Shown here: one piece after another, positions 1 to 11,559 of the stretch
How the letters are laid out: the number at the start of each line of letters is the position of its first letter
Numbering within the stretch: position 1 is the first letter of the stretch
Source of the DNA: Anoplopoma fimbria
Taxonomy: Eukaryota > Chordata > Actinopteri > Perciformes > Anoplopomatidae
NCBI RefSeq assembly: GCF_027596085.1
Contig: NC_072450.1
Span: 1,095,002-1,159,001 of the forward strand
Reading direction: 5' to 3'
Length of the DNA: 64,000 bases
Notes under the pieces: generated by a model
The model's input: only the letters and a program-made list of their open reading frames with translations
Databases searched by the model: none
What the model was told of the DNA's origin: nothing
Made by a program: the position numbers and the translations under genes

Positions 1-1880
1 CATTCAGAATTCACAAAGAGAGGGAAAAAGTTGAGGAGCAGACAAACTTTTAGCGAGCTGGTTTTGTTCCACTCGTAGTCAGCAGGTCATCGCCCAGAAG
101 GTCGCGGCGGCTCGGCTGCACGTCTTAACGTACCAAACGAGCTCCGCTGGTGATCATTGCATCCTCTTTAAAGGATATTTGGAGCATGGAAGGTGGAATA
201 CCTTTCTTTTTAAAGGAAATCCAGGTTTCAAGGTCGGTGTTCTCCCCTCCAGCGAGCATCAACCCCCCGCACCTTTCACCCTCTGGTATTCAGACTGAAC
301 GCCACGGGGCGATAGCGCCGCCGATCATCAGAAAACGAGTCTGTGAATGTACTCCATCCCGCCAAACGGCCCGATTGGGGAATCAGTCGGCGATTAGTCT
401 CCTCTGAGCCACACATGAAGGACGTTCCACCAGGCCGGTCCTCATTAAGTCTCCATTAACGGGACTGTAATGGATTTTTAATGAAGGAGGGAGACACAAA
501 CACAAAGATGAGCTCGACTCGACCCCAACATCAGCGGGGGGGCAACGCCAATCATCAACCCGAATCCTCCTCGTCTTCTGCTGCCGTCCTCGAGAGAGAC
601 ACAAATATACAAGAACTCTCATCTTAGACACTTTCCGTCACATTCAAACCCCTCCCCACTTATTATTTCATGTTGCAGAAGAACACAAATCCCACCGCCG
701 CGTGTGTGAAAGCTGTTTTTCTCCCGTTTAATCTCTCATTAGCTGTTTTGTTTTTATGTGGATCGGACGACACTGATGAGAACTCTGGAGAACCCAGAAG
801 CAATCAAGTCCTGTTTTTAGTTTTTAGAGTGTTGTTTGTCCCCCGACTGCGTCGAGTCCCATCAACCGAGTCCGACAAACTCCATTAAGATCCTGTTTCT
901 GTAATTGGCAGCACTGATAGGAGGAGATGTGGAAGAGCGTTCAAAGAGAGGATCTGTTCATCAGGATCACAGACCAGATTTAAGAAATGTGTCGTTCAAA
1001 CTCCTTCAAATTTTCATCCCATTTCTGAGGCCAGTAATCTTTAAAGATTCTTTCAGTTTTAAGAAATTTGGAAAATACTTAGCTTTGAATAATTTGTTTT
1101 TATGTTTTCATCACAAAAAAAGTTCAGTCACAGTGTTAATCAGTTATTTAAAAACACTTTTTATTGTCCTTCATTAAAGATCCAGAATCTCTAAATATGG
1201 AAACATTGTTCATTTCTGAAGTTTTAACGCTATCAAGACGTCTGAAAATATGTATTTATTTCATTGCAGTAAATTTCAGACTTTAAGGAAAATGCTACTT
1301 TAAGTAGGAAACATTTATTAGGCAGCTAATTATTTTCCAAATCTAAATATGTTTTACATTTATATATATTATATTTTTGTTGTTTCACATATTTTACACT
1401 GAATCAATTTCATCTCTAGCACTCTTTGAGCACAACTACAGCTGCCAGTCTAGTTTATTATTTTTAAAATTGAGACAAGAAAAAGGTCATTTTGTTAAAC
1501 AATAATCACGTCTTAAAGTATAATATCAGAGGAGACTGGTCGTCAAAAGAGGGAGGCCAAAACATAAAAATCAGTAATGGCCTGAAATAAATCATCACCA
1601 AACCTCATTATTAAAGAATTGTCTTTATCTTTCCCTTATTATTCATCACATGCAAATTGACAACTACTCTTGAACACAATACAAAAACAATTTAACATTT
1701 CATGTTTGCCGTTTCCACAGTCCAGATTTCCATTTTTCAGATTAACGTTTCATTTCTTTTCATCAAGCTGTAGCTAGCTACTTGCGTTAGCTCGTTGTCG
1801 TAGCCCTGAATGGATTTGGACTGGGAGGCGTGCACTGTGATCACTCCGGAACGCACATGAGAAAAGACATCTCCTCAGGT
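1..1880. other. unannotated single-copy-like DNA
   Basis: No gene, RNA or repeat that I recognise. The small open frames lack splice context or protein-like composition. The first 900 bases are more GC-balanced than the AT-rich stretch from about 1000 to 1740. Confidence 0.5.
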
Positions 1881-1886
1881 TTGGAC

Positions 1887-1933
1887 AACATCCTCCATGC
1901 AGGGAATCCTCTATGCAGGACATGGAGGATGTT
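1887..1933. repeat. perfect 13-bp inverted repeat (hairpin)
   Basis: AACATCCTCCATG at 1887-1899 is exactly reverse-complementary to CATGGAGGATGTT at 1921-1933, with a 21-base loop that itself holds a GCAGG repeat. The outer flanks (GTTTG and CAAAC) nearly extend the stem. It may be a foldback element remnant or a chance palindrome; no coding context. Confidence 0.6.
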
Positions 1934-3180
1934 CAAACTTTAACATACTGCTGTGCTGAGTCAACCCTCATTGGACTGACACACAAAAGGTTCATTTGTC
2001 ATTGTTTCTAAGTTATCCTGTAAGGAAACGTTTAACATCAGAGAAGTAGCGATAAGAAGTGTAAAATACCATGAGGCCGTGGCTCGGTGCAGACATCATG
2101 TGACATTATCCCTCCACAGTCATTACTGGTCTCCTCTGAGTGCTTAATTACAGAACACGTAACGCTCTTTATTTAATCAAAGGTTACGTGTCTCATTCAG
2201 GACACAAAGGTTTCATGTTATTGTTCAGCTCAGCGAATGATTCTTTCCACAGTCATATGTCTTCAGTTATTCCTCCGCCTGCACCTGATGATAAATATTG
2301 ATTGTGTTTAACAGCTTTGAGCTTTTTAATTTAAAGTGGTAAAGACGTCTCGCTTAACTGTTGCCTCCAAAAGGTCACGTTTAATTAATGTGGTGACTCC
2401 GTAGAGCTGATGAGATTATCAAAGAGCTCCACGCCGCATACTAAACACCCAGAAACACCGTCAGGAGTTTCTCTTTGTTTGTGTGTTTCATCTCCAACAA
2501 CAGGAGCACATCAGACACCTGCAGAGCACGAAGCTCATAAAAGAGGCAGATCAATCATAATTACCTCCAGCAGAAGACTCTACTGTAGCTTGATCTCTGA
2601 ATGAAAGGGACAGTGATGGGAGTGCAAGGTCAATCTCTCTGGATCATCTGCTTTGGTATCGCTCAACACAAAAGGCTCGCTGATTAAAACACTTTCACAT
2701 CAGTCAATAAAAGCTTGAAACTCTACAAACAGAAGAGTTTTTCTAATTCATCAGTTTGCAATTAGCAGGGACACACGTCTATGCAGACTTTGAAATATTG
2801 CCGTTGAAGTTTTCTTTCACTTTGACTTTGCACTGATCTTCTCCTGCAGTTTATCTGGTCTGACTTTATAGACGTCTCTGTTTTTGTGGACTTTATTTAG
2901 ACATATTATGGATGTTTTCTTCAGCCCAGATGTCAAGCAAACATCAAGTCAGTCCTCTCCCACTCACGTTTAACAAAGGCCAGTGTTTTGGTTCACCTCC
3001 TCAAAAGGTTCAGATTATGTTCTCAGGGATTCCCTTGGAAACAATTTGATACCACTTCCTACAAGAGGTCTTGGACCGGTTGTTTTGGTTCTAATCAGAG
3101 TATGATTTATGTGTTCACAACTGCACAAATGAAACGCACCAGAGTTTGATTAAAACAGACTAAAGGTTGGCTTGTGAAAG
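1934..3180. other. unannotated DNA
   Basis: No recognisable gene or element. Short AT-rich runs and isolated open frames only. Confidence 0.45.
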
Positions 3181-3181
3181 C

Positions 3182-3220
3182 GCCTTATTAGCCTTATTAG
3201 CCTTATTAGCCTTATTAGCC
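3182..3220 (+). repeat. 9-bp tandem repeat, about four copies
   Basis: The unit GCCTTATTA is repeated about four times without interruption, directly upstream of a dispersed repeat copy. Confidence 0.85.
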
Positions 3221-3244
3221 TTTCTGCTAGCGTAGCTAATGTGT

Positions 3245-3482
3245 CCGTCAGTTGGTCCACTACTTCAAACTGAAATATCTCAACAACTGTCGGATGGATT
3301 CCCATGAAACTTTGTTCAGACATTCATGTTCTTCTCAGGACAAATAGTTGATTTTTGAATTTGCTGAAGTATGCTAACATGCAGAACTAAATGGATGGAC
3401 AAGGTGAACTCTATAACTGCTGAACATCAGCATGTTAGCGTTGCCATTGTTAGCATGTTAGCATGCTGATGTTGGCTGTAGA
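3245..3482 (-). repeat. dispersed teleost-type repeat, family C copy 1
   Basis: On the minus strand this reads as a run of GCTAACATGCTGATGTTCAGC-like motifs followed by CATGAATGTCTGAACAAA and ATCCATCCGACAGTTGTTGAGA. The same order of blocks occurs on the plus strand at 23462-23780 and in fragments at 24508 and 44745. I recall this pattern as common in perciform intergenic DNA but cannot name the family. Non-coding. Confidence 0.65.
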
Positions 3483-3984
3483 CTGCAGGCTTTTGTTGGG
3501 TCTACTTTTAGTATCTTTCTACAGTGGGAATAAACCAAATACTCAAAACATGGAGAGCATCAGGGACTCAGCTAAAGACTGCAGAGAGAAAGACATGGCA
3601 GGACGATGAGTCACCATGGTTAACTCCTGGTGACTCATTTGAAATGGGGTAAAGATTTAAATGATTGTAGAGCCAAACGAAGCACTAAAAACCGCAGTGT
3701 TTTGAATAAAGTACATCACTGTTTCGTTGCTGCTTTGAAAGAGTAATTTAATTGGTGCATGCACACAGCATTTTGTTGCAAGAATGCCTTTTTGAAAAAG
3801 GATTGTCAGTTTCCTACAACAGAGCTTTATTTTGAGCGATAAGTCAGATGTTTTCTCCAAGTGGTTTGGTTTATTTGGTCTGTGTGTAGAGAATTTGAGC
3901 CAAATTCCCAAAAAGTGAAATCTGACCGAGGCTGCGTTCCAGCTTTCTGTGTCTTTTTGCATTTTGACCACTGGTATGAGTCCT
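3483..3984. other. unannotated DNA
   Basis: No recognised element. A minus-strand open frame at 3657-3971 has no family resemblance that I can see. Confidence 0.4.
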
Positions 3985-4330
3985 ACATCCAGGACACGGT
4001 CAAACCGTAAACCCCAGCTTGTCTACAACGCTCTGTTTCTGCCAATTGGCCTCCAACTCTGTGATTACGAAGGCTACCGCTCCAGAAAATCACCACTGTT
4101 AGCCTTCCTGGTGCCACGATGCAGGAACGAGCTTCCATTGGTATCAGGACGGCAGAAACTGAACATATATTCAATTACAGAGTGAAAACTCATCTGTTCA
4201 GACCCAGAAAACCAAAATCCCTTGAAGCAGTTCAACATATTTGATGCACGATTCTTTGTTGTTGTACCCATCTGGTTGAATGAACTCTCTAAGTCGCTTT
4301 TGATTAGTCACTATGTCTACAAAGTACACG
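3985..4330 (+). pseudogene. remnant of a LINE-like reverse transcriptase C-terminus
   Basis: Two plus-strand frames together resemble the C-terminal end of non-LTR retrotransposon ORF2 proteins. One frame (about 4060-4130) gives SRKSPLLAFLVPR. The next, shifted by one base, gives IRTAETEHIFNYRVKTHLF (about 4140-4205), close to the family pattern WNxLPxxIRxAxSxxxFKxxLKTHLF. The tryptophan of the usual WN(E/A)LP block is lost and a frameshift separates the halves, so the copy is dead. Downstream, CTAAGTCGCTTTTGATTAG at about 4290 resembles the AAGTCGCTTTGGATAAAAG 3' segment often seen after this sequence in fish repeats. The clade (Rex1/CR1/L2-like) is a guess; no 5' part is present, as expected for a 5'-truncated insertion. 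Confidence 0.5.
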
Positions 4331-5068
4331 TTTTCAAGAGATTGAAATGCACATACTACTTAAGGTCCAATCTGAAATGAACCCTCCTTCAACATGTCTG
4401 GATCATTATATGTACTGAGAGCAGCTTCTTACCGTCCACACCAAAGTCATTGTGGAGAAAGCGTTTGAAGTGAAAGGTCATCAGGCTGTAGCTTCTCTCC
4501 CAGATGAAAGGCTCTAGATAATTGGAGAGGTTCAGAGACGAGGCCGAACAAATGCACCCGACGCAACGAAGAGCGATGATGAAATGAAAATAACAGTCAA
4601 AGAGAAACAGGAAAGGGCAGGGAGGAAGGAGAAAAGAGGAGATCAAAAGAAGAGAGTAATGCAGGCGCAATTACCAGTCATTTTTTTCCATTATTCTCAA
4701 TCTGACCTGCAGGATAGCTGTACATGTAATAGCAACACTTTTCTCATCAGAAGGAACAGACTGTACACCTCCAGCCCGGCTCACATTAGCACTTTAACTC
4801 GTCCTCGCTGATCTCGTTGCTGCGACGGTACGGGACGCGTTGGTGCAGCCGCCGTCTGCTCCGAGCCACAACACATTTCCCAGGAGTCCTCTGAAACTTT
4901 GTAAAGAGTGATGAGTGGCTCGTGAAAAAGCCCCTCCTGTCTGTTTTATTGCACCGCCACAGAGCTGTTGAATCCTGTCGGGGAGATATTAAATGTATAT
5001 TAAAGAAACGCTTCGTAATGCTGCAAGCCTTAAAGGAATGGGTCCACATTTTCAGAAAGACACTCATA
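4331..5068. other. unannotated DNA
   Basis: No recognised gene. A minus-strand frame at 4786-5067 and others here lack splice signals and family resemblance. Confidence 0.4.
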
Positions 5069-5069
5069 T

Positions 5070-5165
5070 CTGTCCATTAAATGTGCAGCTATACCTAGAA
5101 GACGGTTAGCTTAGTTTAGCTTAGCGACTGGAAACGTAAAGATAGCGGAGCGGGAAAAAGAGCTG
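5070..5165 (+). repeat. degenerate dispersed repeat (GTTAGCTTAG type)
   Basis: Contains ACGGTTAGCTTAGTTTAGC then TTAGCGACTGGAAACG, resembling a common fish interspersed sequence in which GTTAGCTTAGCTTAGC precedes AAAGACTGGAAACAGG. Single degenerate copy; recognition is from memory only. Confidence 0.4.
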
Positions 5166-5215
5166 AAATGTTATGGTGAAGGTCAACATCAGGTCTACCA
5201 GGGGCCTATGTGGCC

Positions 5216-5570
5216 GTCACCTACACAATGACCCTCAAAGAGACATACAAACCAGGATGAGACTCAACATGACCTCGATCAAACATAAACGGCTACAAAG
5301 GGACACAAAAAGACTTTAAATGGACTCAAAATACTATGATAAAGGAGAAAACAAACACAGGAACACAAAGCAATAACAATAGACCCAAGTTGACTTCAAA
5401 GAGAAACAGAATGAACACAGAGAGACACAAAACAACCACAAAGATACACAGAATGACTTCATAGAGATACAGACCCACAGAGAGATACGTGGCAACTACA
5501 AAGAAACATAAACATTACATTACATTACTACAAAGAAACACTAAACAACAACAAAACGAGGATCAACAAT
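5216..5570 (-). repeat. degenerate minisatellite of ACAAAGAGACACAAAA-type units
   Basis: Runs of poorly conserved 20-30 base units containing CAAAGAGA, ACACAAAA and ACAACCACAAAG. The reverse complement matches the TTTGTGTCTCTTTGTAGTTG array at 10130-10446, and a short piece recurs at 40060-40125. Non-coding. Confidence 0.6.
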
Positions 5571-5689
5571 ATTAAATCTGTGTCTTACTCCGATGAAGGA
5601 GACGTGTTGGGGCCTCTTGGATTTCTGTGCCCATTGTCCCATAATCATGGACTCAGTGGACGCACACATACACACCAGCTGAGCTTGGG

Positions 5690-5692
<3 letters not shown>

Positions 5693-5772
<80 letters not shown>
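5693..5772 (+). repeat. (TG)40 microsatellite
   Basis: Uninterrupted dinucleotide tract of about 80 bases. The open frame covering it is an artefact (poly Val-Cys). It lies about 150 bases upstream of an opposite-strand (CA)50 tract. Confidence 0.98.
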
Positions 5773-5776
<4 letters not shown>

Positions 5777-5814
5777 CAGTCTAGGTTGTGTTTCTGCTGC
5801 ATTGTCCTATTGTT

Positions 5815-6024
<210 letters not shown>

Positions 6025-6276
6025 CATAAAACAATCAAGCTCATCACGTCCACTTAAAATATCATGATTTAAGCTGATGTCCTCAATAAATCTGAACCAG
6101 CCCCCCTGTATTTGCACCAAGTAGCTTGTGAAAAATAAACATAACCTCTGGTATCGCGGGCGCCGTTGGTACGGTCATCTGCCGTCTTAATTGTCTCCGT
6201 GGCAACCTTCCAGTCTGGGCGGCGCCAGAAGAAAAAAGCTGTCAAGGTCAGTCGCTCCGAGAGTTTGTCGTCGTTA

Positions 6277-6390
6277 CTCGGCTCCTCGTTTGGCCGCCGG
6301 CTTCATTAGCCGCCTGATTGGCCTTGAGTTCAACACCCTGATGAATCCGGTCCATCATACGGCGTCATTACTGGTCAAGAGTGGGCCGAA
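6277..6390 (+). repeat. tandem duplicated unit, copy 2
   Basis: Diverged direct copy of 5815-5921, about 460 bases downstream and also ending in a CA tract. The similarity fades upstream of the CTCGTTTGGC block and beyond the CA tract. Confidence 0.75.
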
Positions 6391-6399
6391 CACACACAC

Positions 6400-6459
<60 letters not shown>
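6390..6459 (+). repeat. (CA)n microsatellite
   Basis: CA tract with one CAA interruption at about 6400. Confidence 0.97.
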
Positions 6460-6463
<4 letters not shown>

Positions 6464-6564
6464 TAACAAAGACGGCCATATCACACTGCACTATATATTA
6501 AATGAAATTCACCATCATGACATTCAGTGCCAATTAGAGTCCACTGTCTAATGAAGACTAGATT

Positions 6565-6565
<1 letters not shown>

Positions 6566-6649
<84 letters not shown>
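6566..6649 (+). repeat. (CA)n microsatellite
   Basis: About 42 perfect CA units. Confidence 0.98.
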
Positions 6650-6651
<2 letters not shown>

Positions 6652-7467
6652 AGGGGCTTCAGGGGCCACGGACACATCTGAAACAATCGTTTAATTGGAT
6701 GCGAGCAGCGAGGAGATGATTGGTGTTGGAGCAGAGCTGCTGTGGACGGAGGTCTGGGTGGTGTCTACAGGTCCTCTGAGGTAGCCCAGTGGGCCAAATA
6801 CCAGGAGTCCGAGACCCATTGATTGACACTTGAGACCGCCTGAAAGCCTCAATAGCAAAATTCTTCACTTGCAATCGTCACTAAAATGTCTTTTAAAAAG
6901 CTATGAATATTTAGGGCAAGAGACAATTTCCTGCAGTAAATGTCAGAGGCAGACAGAAGGACTCAACAGGTTGCGTGGAGCGAGCCTGTCTTCACATCTG
7001 TCTGTGGACCTAAACGGACCCCCTTTGGGACAAATTTGATCCAGTAGCTTTTGTGAGAACCTGGATTAGCAGAACGTCGCCTCTCCTCTTCTTATGAACC
7101 AGGACGGCGGTTAGAAGAAGCCGAGTCGAGGTCTGTGTGTGTCGGGTTAAAGAGAGAGAGAGAGAGGGGAATTTATGTGTGTATTCTGTTGCAGAGCATA
7201 TAGTAGTTACGTTGTGTAGTTGTTTGAGTGTCCTTATGTAAAAGAGCCTAAATAAAACAGCCTAGTTGCCTTTGCTTTGCATCCATTCAATTGTGTATGT
7301 ACATATTGACTTCAGCATAATAATGCAGTGCCTCAAGGAGAGATAGAACAATAGGATAAAGTAAGGGTTGAACACTTCTGAGGCACGTAATGCGGTTCAG
7401 TTTCCCGCCTCAAAACTTCAGATGTTCACGTTATTGTAATAACATATCAGACCAGTAATACGTCACT
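6650..7467. other. unannotated DNA
   Basis: No gene recognised. A short GA tract at about 7152-7169 is the only low-complexity feature. Confidence 0.45.
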
Positions 7468-7533
7468 CAGAGTATCCTCCTCATCACCCAGAGTATCCTC
7501 CTTCCTCCTCATCACCCAGAGTATCCTCCTCAA
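7468..7533 (+). repeat. short tandem repeat CAGAGTATCCTCC
   Basis: Three copies of CAGAGTATCCTCC separated by TCATCACC or TTCCTCCTCATCACC. Confidence 0.85.
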
Positions 7534-7751
7534 CACACCCCTTGGAGAGGGAACCCGTTGTATCCAAACTTTGACTTTAAACAAAATGATTCAAACAATA
7601 TGCAGAAGAGTGTCTATGTCATATGTTGCACCAACAATGAAACCAACAAGGCTCCTTTCCGATTGGTTCTGAATATATCCTCAAAAAGACAAAATAGAGG
7701 GGCATGATGGCTCCAAGCTATAGACCAGACCAGCATGGAAAGAAACTGATG

Positions 7752-7885
7752 TCATGGCACCTAAATATCTCACGTGGTAGAGCGGCACCTCAAGGCTAAG
7801 TCCTTCAAGCAGCAGCCCGGTTTCAAACCCAACCTTTGGACATCTGCAGCATGTGGTCTCTGCCACAAAAGCTGTTGTGTTAACT
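7752..7885 (+). mobile_element. tRNA-derived SINE, degenerate
   Basis: The segment starts ATGGCACCTAAATATCTCACG and carries an RNA polymerase III A box, TGGTAGAGCGG, at 7775-7785 and a mutated B box, GGTTTCAAACC, at 7819-7829 (consensus GGTTCRANYCC). Spacing of about 34 bases between the boxes is normal for tRNA-like promoters. It is followed by CTGCAGCATGTGGTCTCTGCC, which resembles the CTGCATGTCATTCCC segment I recall downstream of a tRNA-like head in perciform SINEs. No intact cloverleaf with a discriminator end, so it is not called a tRNA gene. Confidence 0.7.
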
Positions 7886-8769
7886 GAGTCTTTTACACTA
7901 ATATAGTGAATATTCCTGTCAGTTTGGTAAATCCATGACGATGCTTGTGACACTGATGGATGGCTAACGTTAGCTTGAGGGAGGCTGCAGCAGTACAGAC
8001 CCTCGTCTACAGTTTGATATTAACTGGTTGGTTATTTACTCGATGCCTGACGTCATTCAGATATCGATGTCTGACCAGTGAAACACTGAATGGGTGTGAT
8101 TGCATAACATCTATTTTTTATTTTTTTGCCCAAAAAGGGGCGTGGCCTTGATGTTTTTTGATGTATCTGTACGTGCTGGTCTACTTACACCTAATAGTAT
8201 CTTATCAAATACCTTATGGTGGTGAAAGCAGCCTTCACTCTGGACACTGTAGAGCAGAAAACAAACATTGTAGATATTGTCTCTAAACGAGGACATTATT
8301 CTGCACCCGCCTAGTTCTAAACCCTGCAATCTACACTTATTATTTTTCTCATTTAGCCTAATTTTGTGTTAACAAATAAGTACAAATTCCTATTTCAAAA
8401 AAGCCTGCAGGAGAAAAACTAACTGGCAGAGAAAGTGTGTGTGTATGTGTGTGTGTGGTGTCAGAAACAGTGTGGGTGGTGTTTGTGTGGAGTATCAAGA
8501 CAAAAACAACAACGTTCTAAAGTGAAGAAATACAACCAGAGGGGAGAAAAGAAGCATAATTGGGGCTGTTAAAGCAGCCGATTTGAAACATAATGAATAG
8601 TTTTGGTGAGTGTTTGTTTTTCAAAGTGAGAAGACACGGAGGAATAAAACGCAGCTCCTCTGTCTCAGACATGGAATCAGTAGCAGTTGTGTCTCGTTGT
8701 TATTCACAAGTCTTTGTTGTGTTCGCTGTTCAAACACAGCAGAACTTTATGTCTTTATTACATTCAAAC

Positions 8770-8935
8770 TAAAGCTGGTAACTCGTCTTCTCAATGCGAC
8801 TTTCGTCATCCGATCATGAAAGGACGCATCAACTGTCAGGTCTGTACGCTCCCAGATCGATCTTTATCTCTTTGGGATCGGATCAGCCAGACCACATACC
8901 GAGGTGGTCTGGCTCACATTGGGTTCTGATCTCAG
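8770..8935 (+). mobile_element. MITE-like remnant with an 11-bp perfect hairpin
   Basis: AGCCAGACCAC (8885-8895) and GTGGTCTGGCT (8904-8914) form a perfect 11-bp stem with an 8-base loop. Upstream, CTCAATGCGACTTTCG resembles the reverse complement of a segment near 9272. GATCGGATCAG and ATCTCAGTG flank the stem. The pattern of GATCGGATC plus GCATT/AATGC blocks looks like a small DNA-transposon derivative; family not identified. Confidence 0.5.
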
Positions 8936-9204
8936 TGAGGTGAAGACAACATGACGACAAAAATGACAATTTATCAAACAAAGGTCTCTAGCTGTTAAGT
9001 AACATTTGACCTTAAAGCACAACATTTCCTCAAAATAAAAGCATTCAGATAACAAAATAAAGCGGGAAATGATTAATCACCAAATTATCAGAGCTTTGTT
9101 TGCGCCTTTTCTTGAATAAAACTAGTTTTCTTACAGTGAAGGGAGGAAGTGGAAGCTGCAAATTTAACAAAGCATTCGTAGAAAATGAACTCTATTGACC
9201 ACGA

Positions 9205-9302
9205 AACATATCCGATCAGGCAGGCTGCAATGAAGTTTCAAATGTGAACAGATCTGACGTATTCGATCTCAATAGTCGCATTGAAAAGACCAGTGTAACC
9301 AC
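9205..9302 (-). mobile_element. related MITE-like fragment
   Basis: On the minus strand, TGGTCTTTTCAATGCGACTA matches CTCGTCTTCTCAATGCGACT at about 8780, and both continue toward a GATCGGAT block. It may be the other terminal part of the same element or a second insertion in the opposite orientation. Confidence 0.4.
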
Positions 9303-10125
9303 GACCTAAGTTGTCTTGTGTCAGGCGACCTTTCACCATGTTGGGTGGATTGCCTTCTTAAGAAAATGGTCGATGTGGACAGCGTGTCTGTTCTTAACAA
9401 GTTGATTTGGTTGAGCTACCTGGTGCACTAATGTTTCAATCTACAATAACACCTTTAAAAGACAAAAAAGCTTTAAATGCTCATTTATAAAAAGCTTTTC
9501 AGTCAATCTTACTTTGTGTGCTCACTGATGCTTTGAAAAAACTCAGAGCCCAACACACAATAACAGTATACAACTAGAGAGAAATAGAGTAGGAGCTTTG
9601 GGTTGTGGTCACTTTTCCTTTTAAATGTAAACTACCATTTGAAAGTGGAAAAATCCATTTGACCTTTAATGATGTGTTCGTCTTGTGTGGAAGTATTGAG
9701 GACTCAACACCACAGATGGATTGATATTGGATACAATAAAGTTGTGTACAGCCTTCAGGTTAGAGTGGCATTTTTTGGCAAAATAAAGTATTTTTCATTG
9801 GAATCACTTTGATCTGTGGGTAAGCTTGGGAAGGCTACGTTAACCCACATGAATCTTTCATGTACAATTCAACTTTAGAGAATGACACATGCATTTTCTC
9901 ACCAGGAAAGCTTTTGGTAGAGGTATAGAGTCCAAAATAAACTTCAACACAAAAGAGATGTTGGATAGTTTTAGGTAAATTAAGAAACAGCAGCAGTCAG
10001 CGAGTCTCTTCTCATTGGACCATTAGTCATAGTAGCAAGACACACACTGTATAGTCGTTTAGCCCCATGAATATCACATGAATATGATGAATAGCATTAC
10101 GCATTCCTTCATTGTTTTATTTTTT
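9303..10125. other. unannotated DNA
   Basis: AT-rich sequence without a recognised gene or repeat. Confidence 0.45.
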
Positions 10126-10129
10126 GTGT

Positions 10130-10446
10130 CTCTTTGTAGTAGTGTGTGTGGATTTGTAATTGTTTTGGAACTCTGTTTTGCCCTTTTTTGTAGACATTTT
10201 GAGTCTGTTTGGTCATTTTGTGTCTCTTTGTAGTTGTTTTGTGTTTTTGTAGTTGTTTTGTGTTACTTTGTAGTTGTATGGCATCTCTTTGTGGTTGTTT
10301 TGCATCTTTTTGTAGTTATTTGTGTCTGTTTTTGGTCATTTTATGTTACTTTGTGGTTGTTTTGTCTTACTTTGTAGTTTTTTTGTGTCTCTTTGTAGTT
10401 ATCTGTGTGTCTTTGTGGTTATTTGTTTTGTCTTACTTTTTCGTAG
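10130..10446 (+). repeat. degenerate minisatellite of TTTGTGTCTCTTTGTAGTTG units
   Basis: Roughly a dozen units of 20-30 bases, each with a TTTGTG(T/G) block and a TTTGTAGTTGTTTTG or TTTGTGGTT block. The hydrophobic open frames here (rich in Leu, Cys, Val, Phe) are translations of the repeat. The complementary array lies at 5216-5570. Confidence 0.8.
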
Positions 10447-10449
10447 CAG

Positions 10450-11495
10450 AAGATCTTGCGGTTCAATCTTTAAATATTCTCCTCTGACTTTTCCATCCTC
10501 TCCTTTCTTTCTGGTGAGGAAATAATAGCTGTCGTTCAGCAGTCCATGTTTTTAAGGAATAAATCAATGTGATCCTAAAGAGACTGAGATTAAGACACAC
10601 ATCTTTTTATCTCCTTCCATCCTCCTTTCATCCTCCCACGTCTTCCCTCTCCATTCAAAGGCACCAGGTAGAGCACAATAGAGGACATAGATCTGCCATC
10701 GTTGTGTCTCAATCATTGGCCGGGCGTCGTCCACTTAGAGATGTTCAATAAAAAGTATTCAGCTCAGACGTCTGAGAACACGAGAAGTTTAATGTCTCCT
10801 TTAAATCTGTCAGCAGAGTGTGGAGCCCTGACAGCCACAGGAAGATGTTTAGATGGCAGTTTTCTCTGAGACCTTCTAAAGATTCAACGCTGCCACTGAA
10901 CCGTAAAGAGGCATAAAGGAACACACATCAGTCTGCAGAATGAATGAATTATTCAGTGTAAGTGCATCTGCTTGGTGTTCAATGAAGTTTAAACCTACAG
11001 GAGTTTGTGAAGAGCTGCTCGTATACGTTGTCGCTGCCATGATGGAAATATATTTCTTACAAGTGGAAAATGTTTGCAGTCATCTTTACAGCAGAAATGA
11101 CACAGCCAATGAATGCTTCAAGATGGAAGATTGAAAGCAGTGGAAATCTCTCCATGTTCAAATGAACGTCTCTGAGAACTGGACTGAAAGAACCAAACCA
11201 TGGACGCCTTTGAGCCATTCCGCTAAATAAAGACCAACGTGACACTTTACCTGAGGTATTTTGAAAATATAAAACGTGCTTTTGAAGGTAAACGTCAAGA
11301 ATGAGGACTGAGTTTGACTTTCTCACCACCAGTGAAGAGCAGGAGGAGCCTAAACACTGTTGTGTTAACAGCCTGGAGCTGATCTAAAGATATGGAAACC
11401 AGCACACAGCTCAGTCCACCAGTTCATGTGATGGAACAAAGGCAAAATACAGTTGTATTACAATGACAATACCTTTAGAATTTGCTAAAATTTTC
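10450..11495. other. unannotated DNA
   Basis: No gene recognised. Frames at 10569-10751, 10940-11134 and 11057-11329 (minus) have no splice context or resemblance. Confidence 0.45.
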
Positions 11496-11498
11496 ATT

Positions 11499-11554
11499 GT
11501 TTTATTCATGTTTTATTCATGTTTTATTCATGTTTTATTCATGTTTTATTTATG
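11499..11554 (+). repeat. 11-bp tandem repeat, five copies
   Basis: Unit GTTTTATTCAT, five copies, the last altered to TTTAT. Confidence 0.9.
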
Positions 11555-11559
11555 TCGTC

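Noticed and set aside
7752..7885. A functional tRNA gene
   Set aside because: The B box is mutated and the stems do not close; a SINE head explains it better.
10209..10525. Hydrophobic frames resembling a multi-pass membrane protein
   Set aside because: They encode a TTTGTGTCTCTTTGTAGTTG-type degenerate minisatellite.
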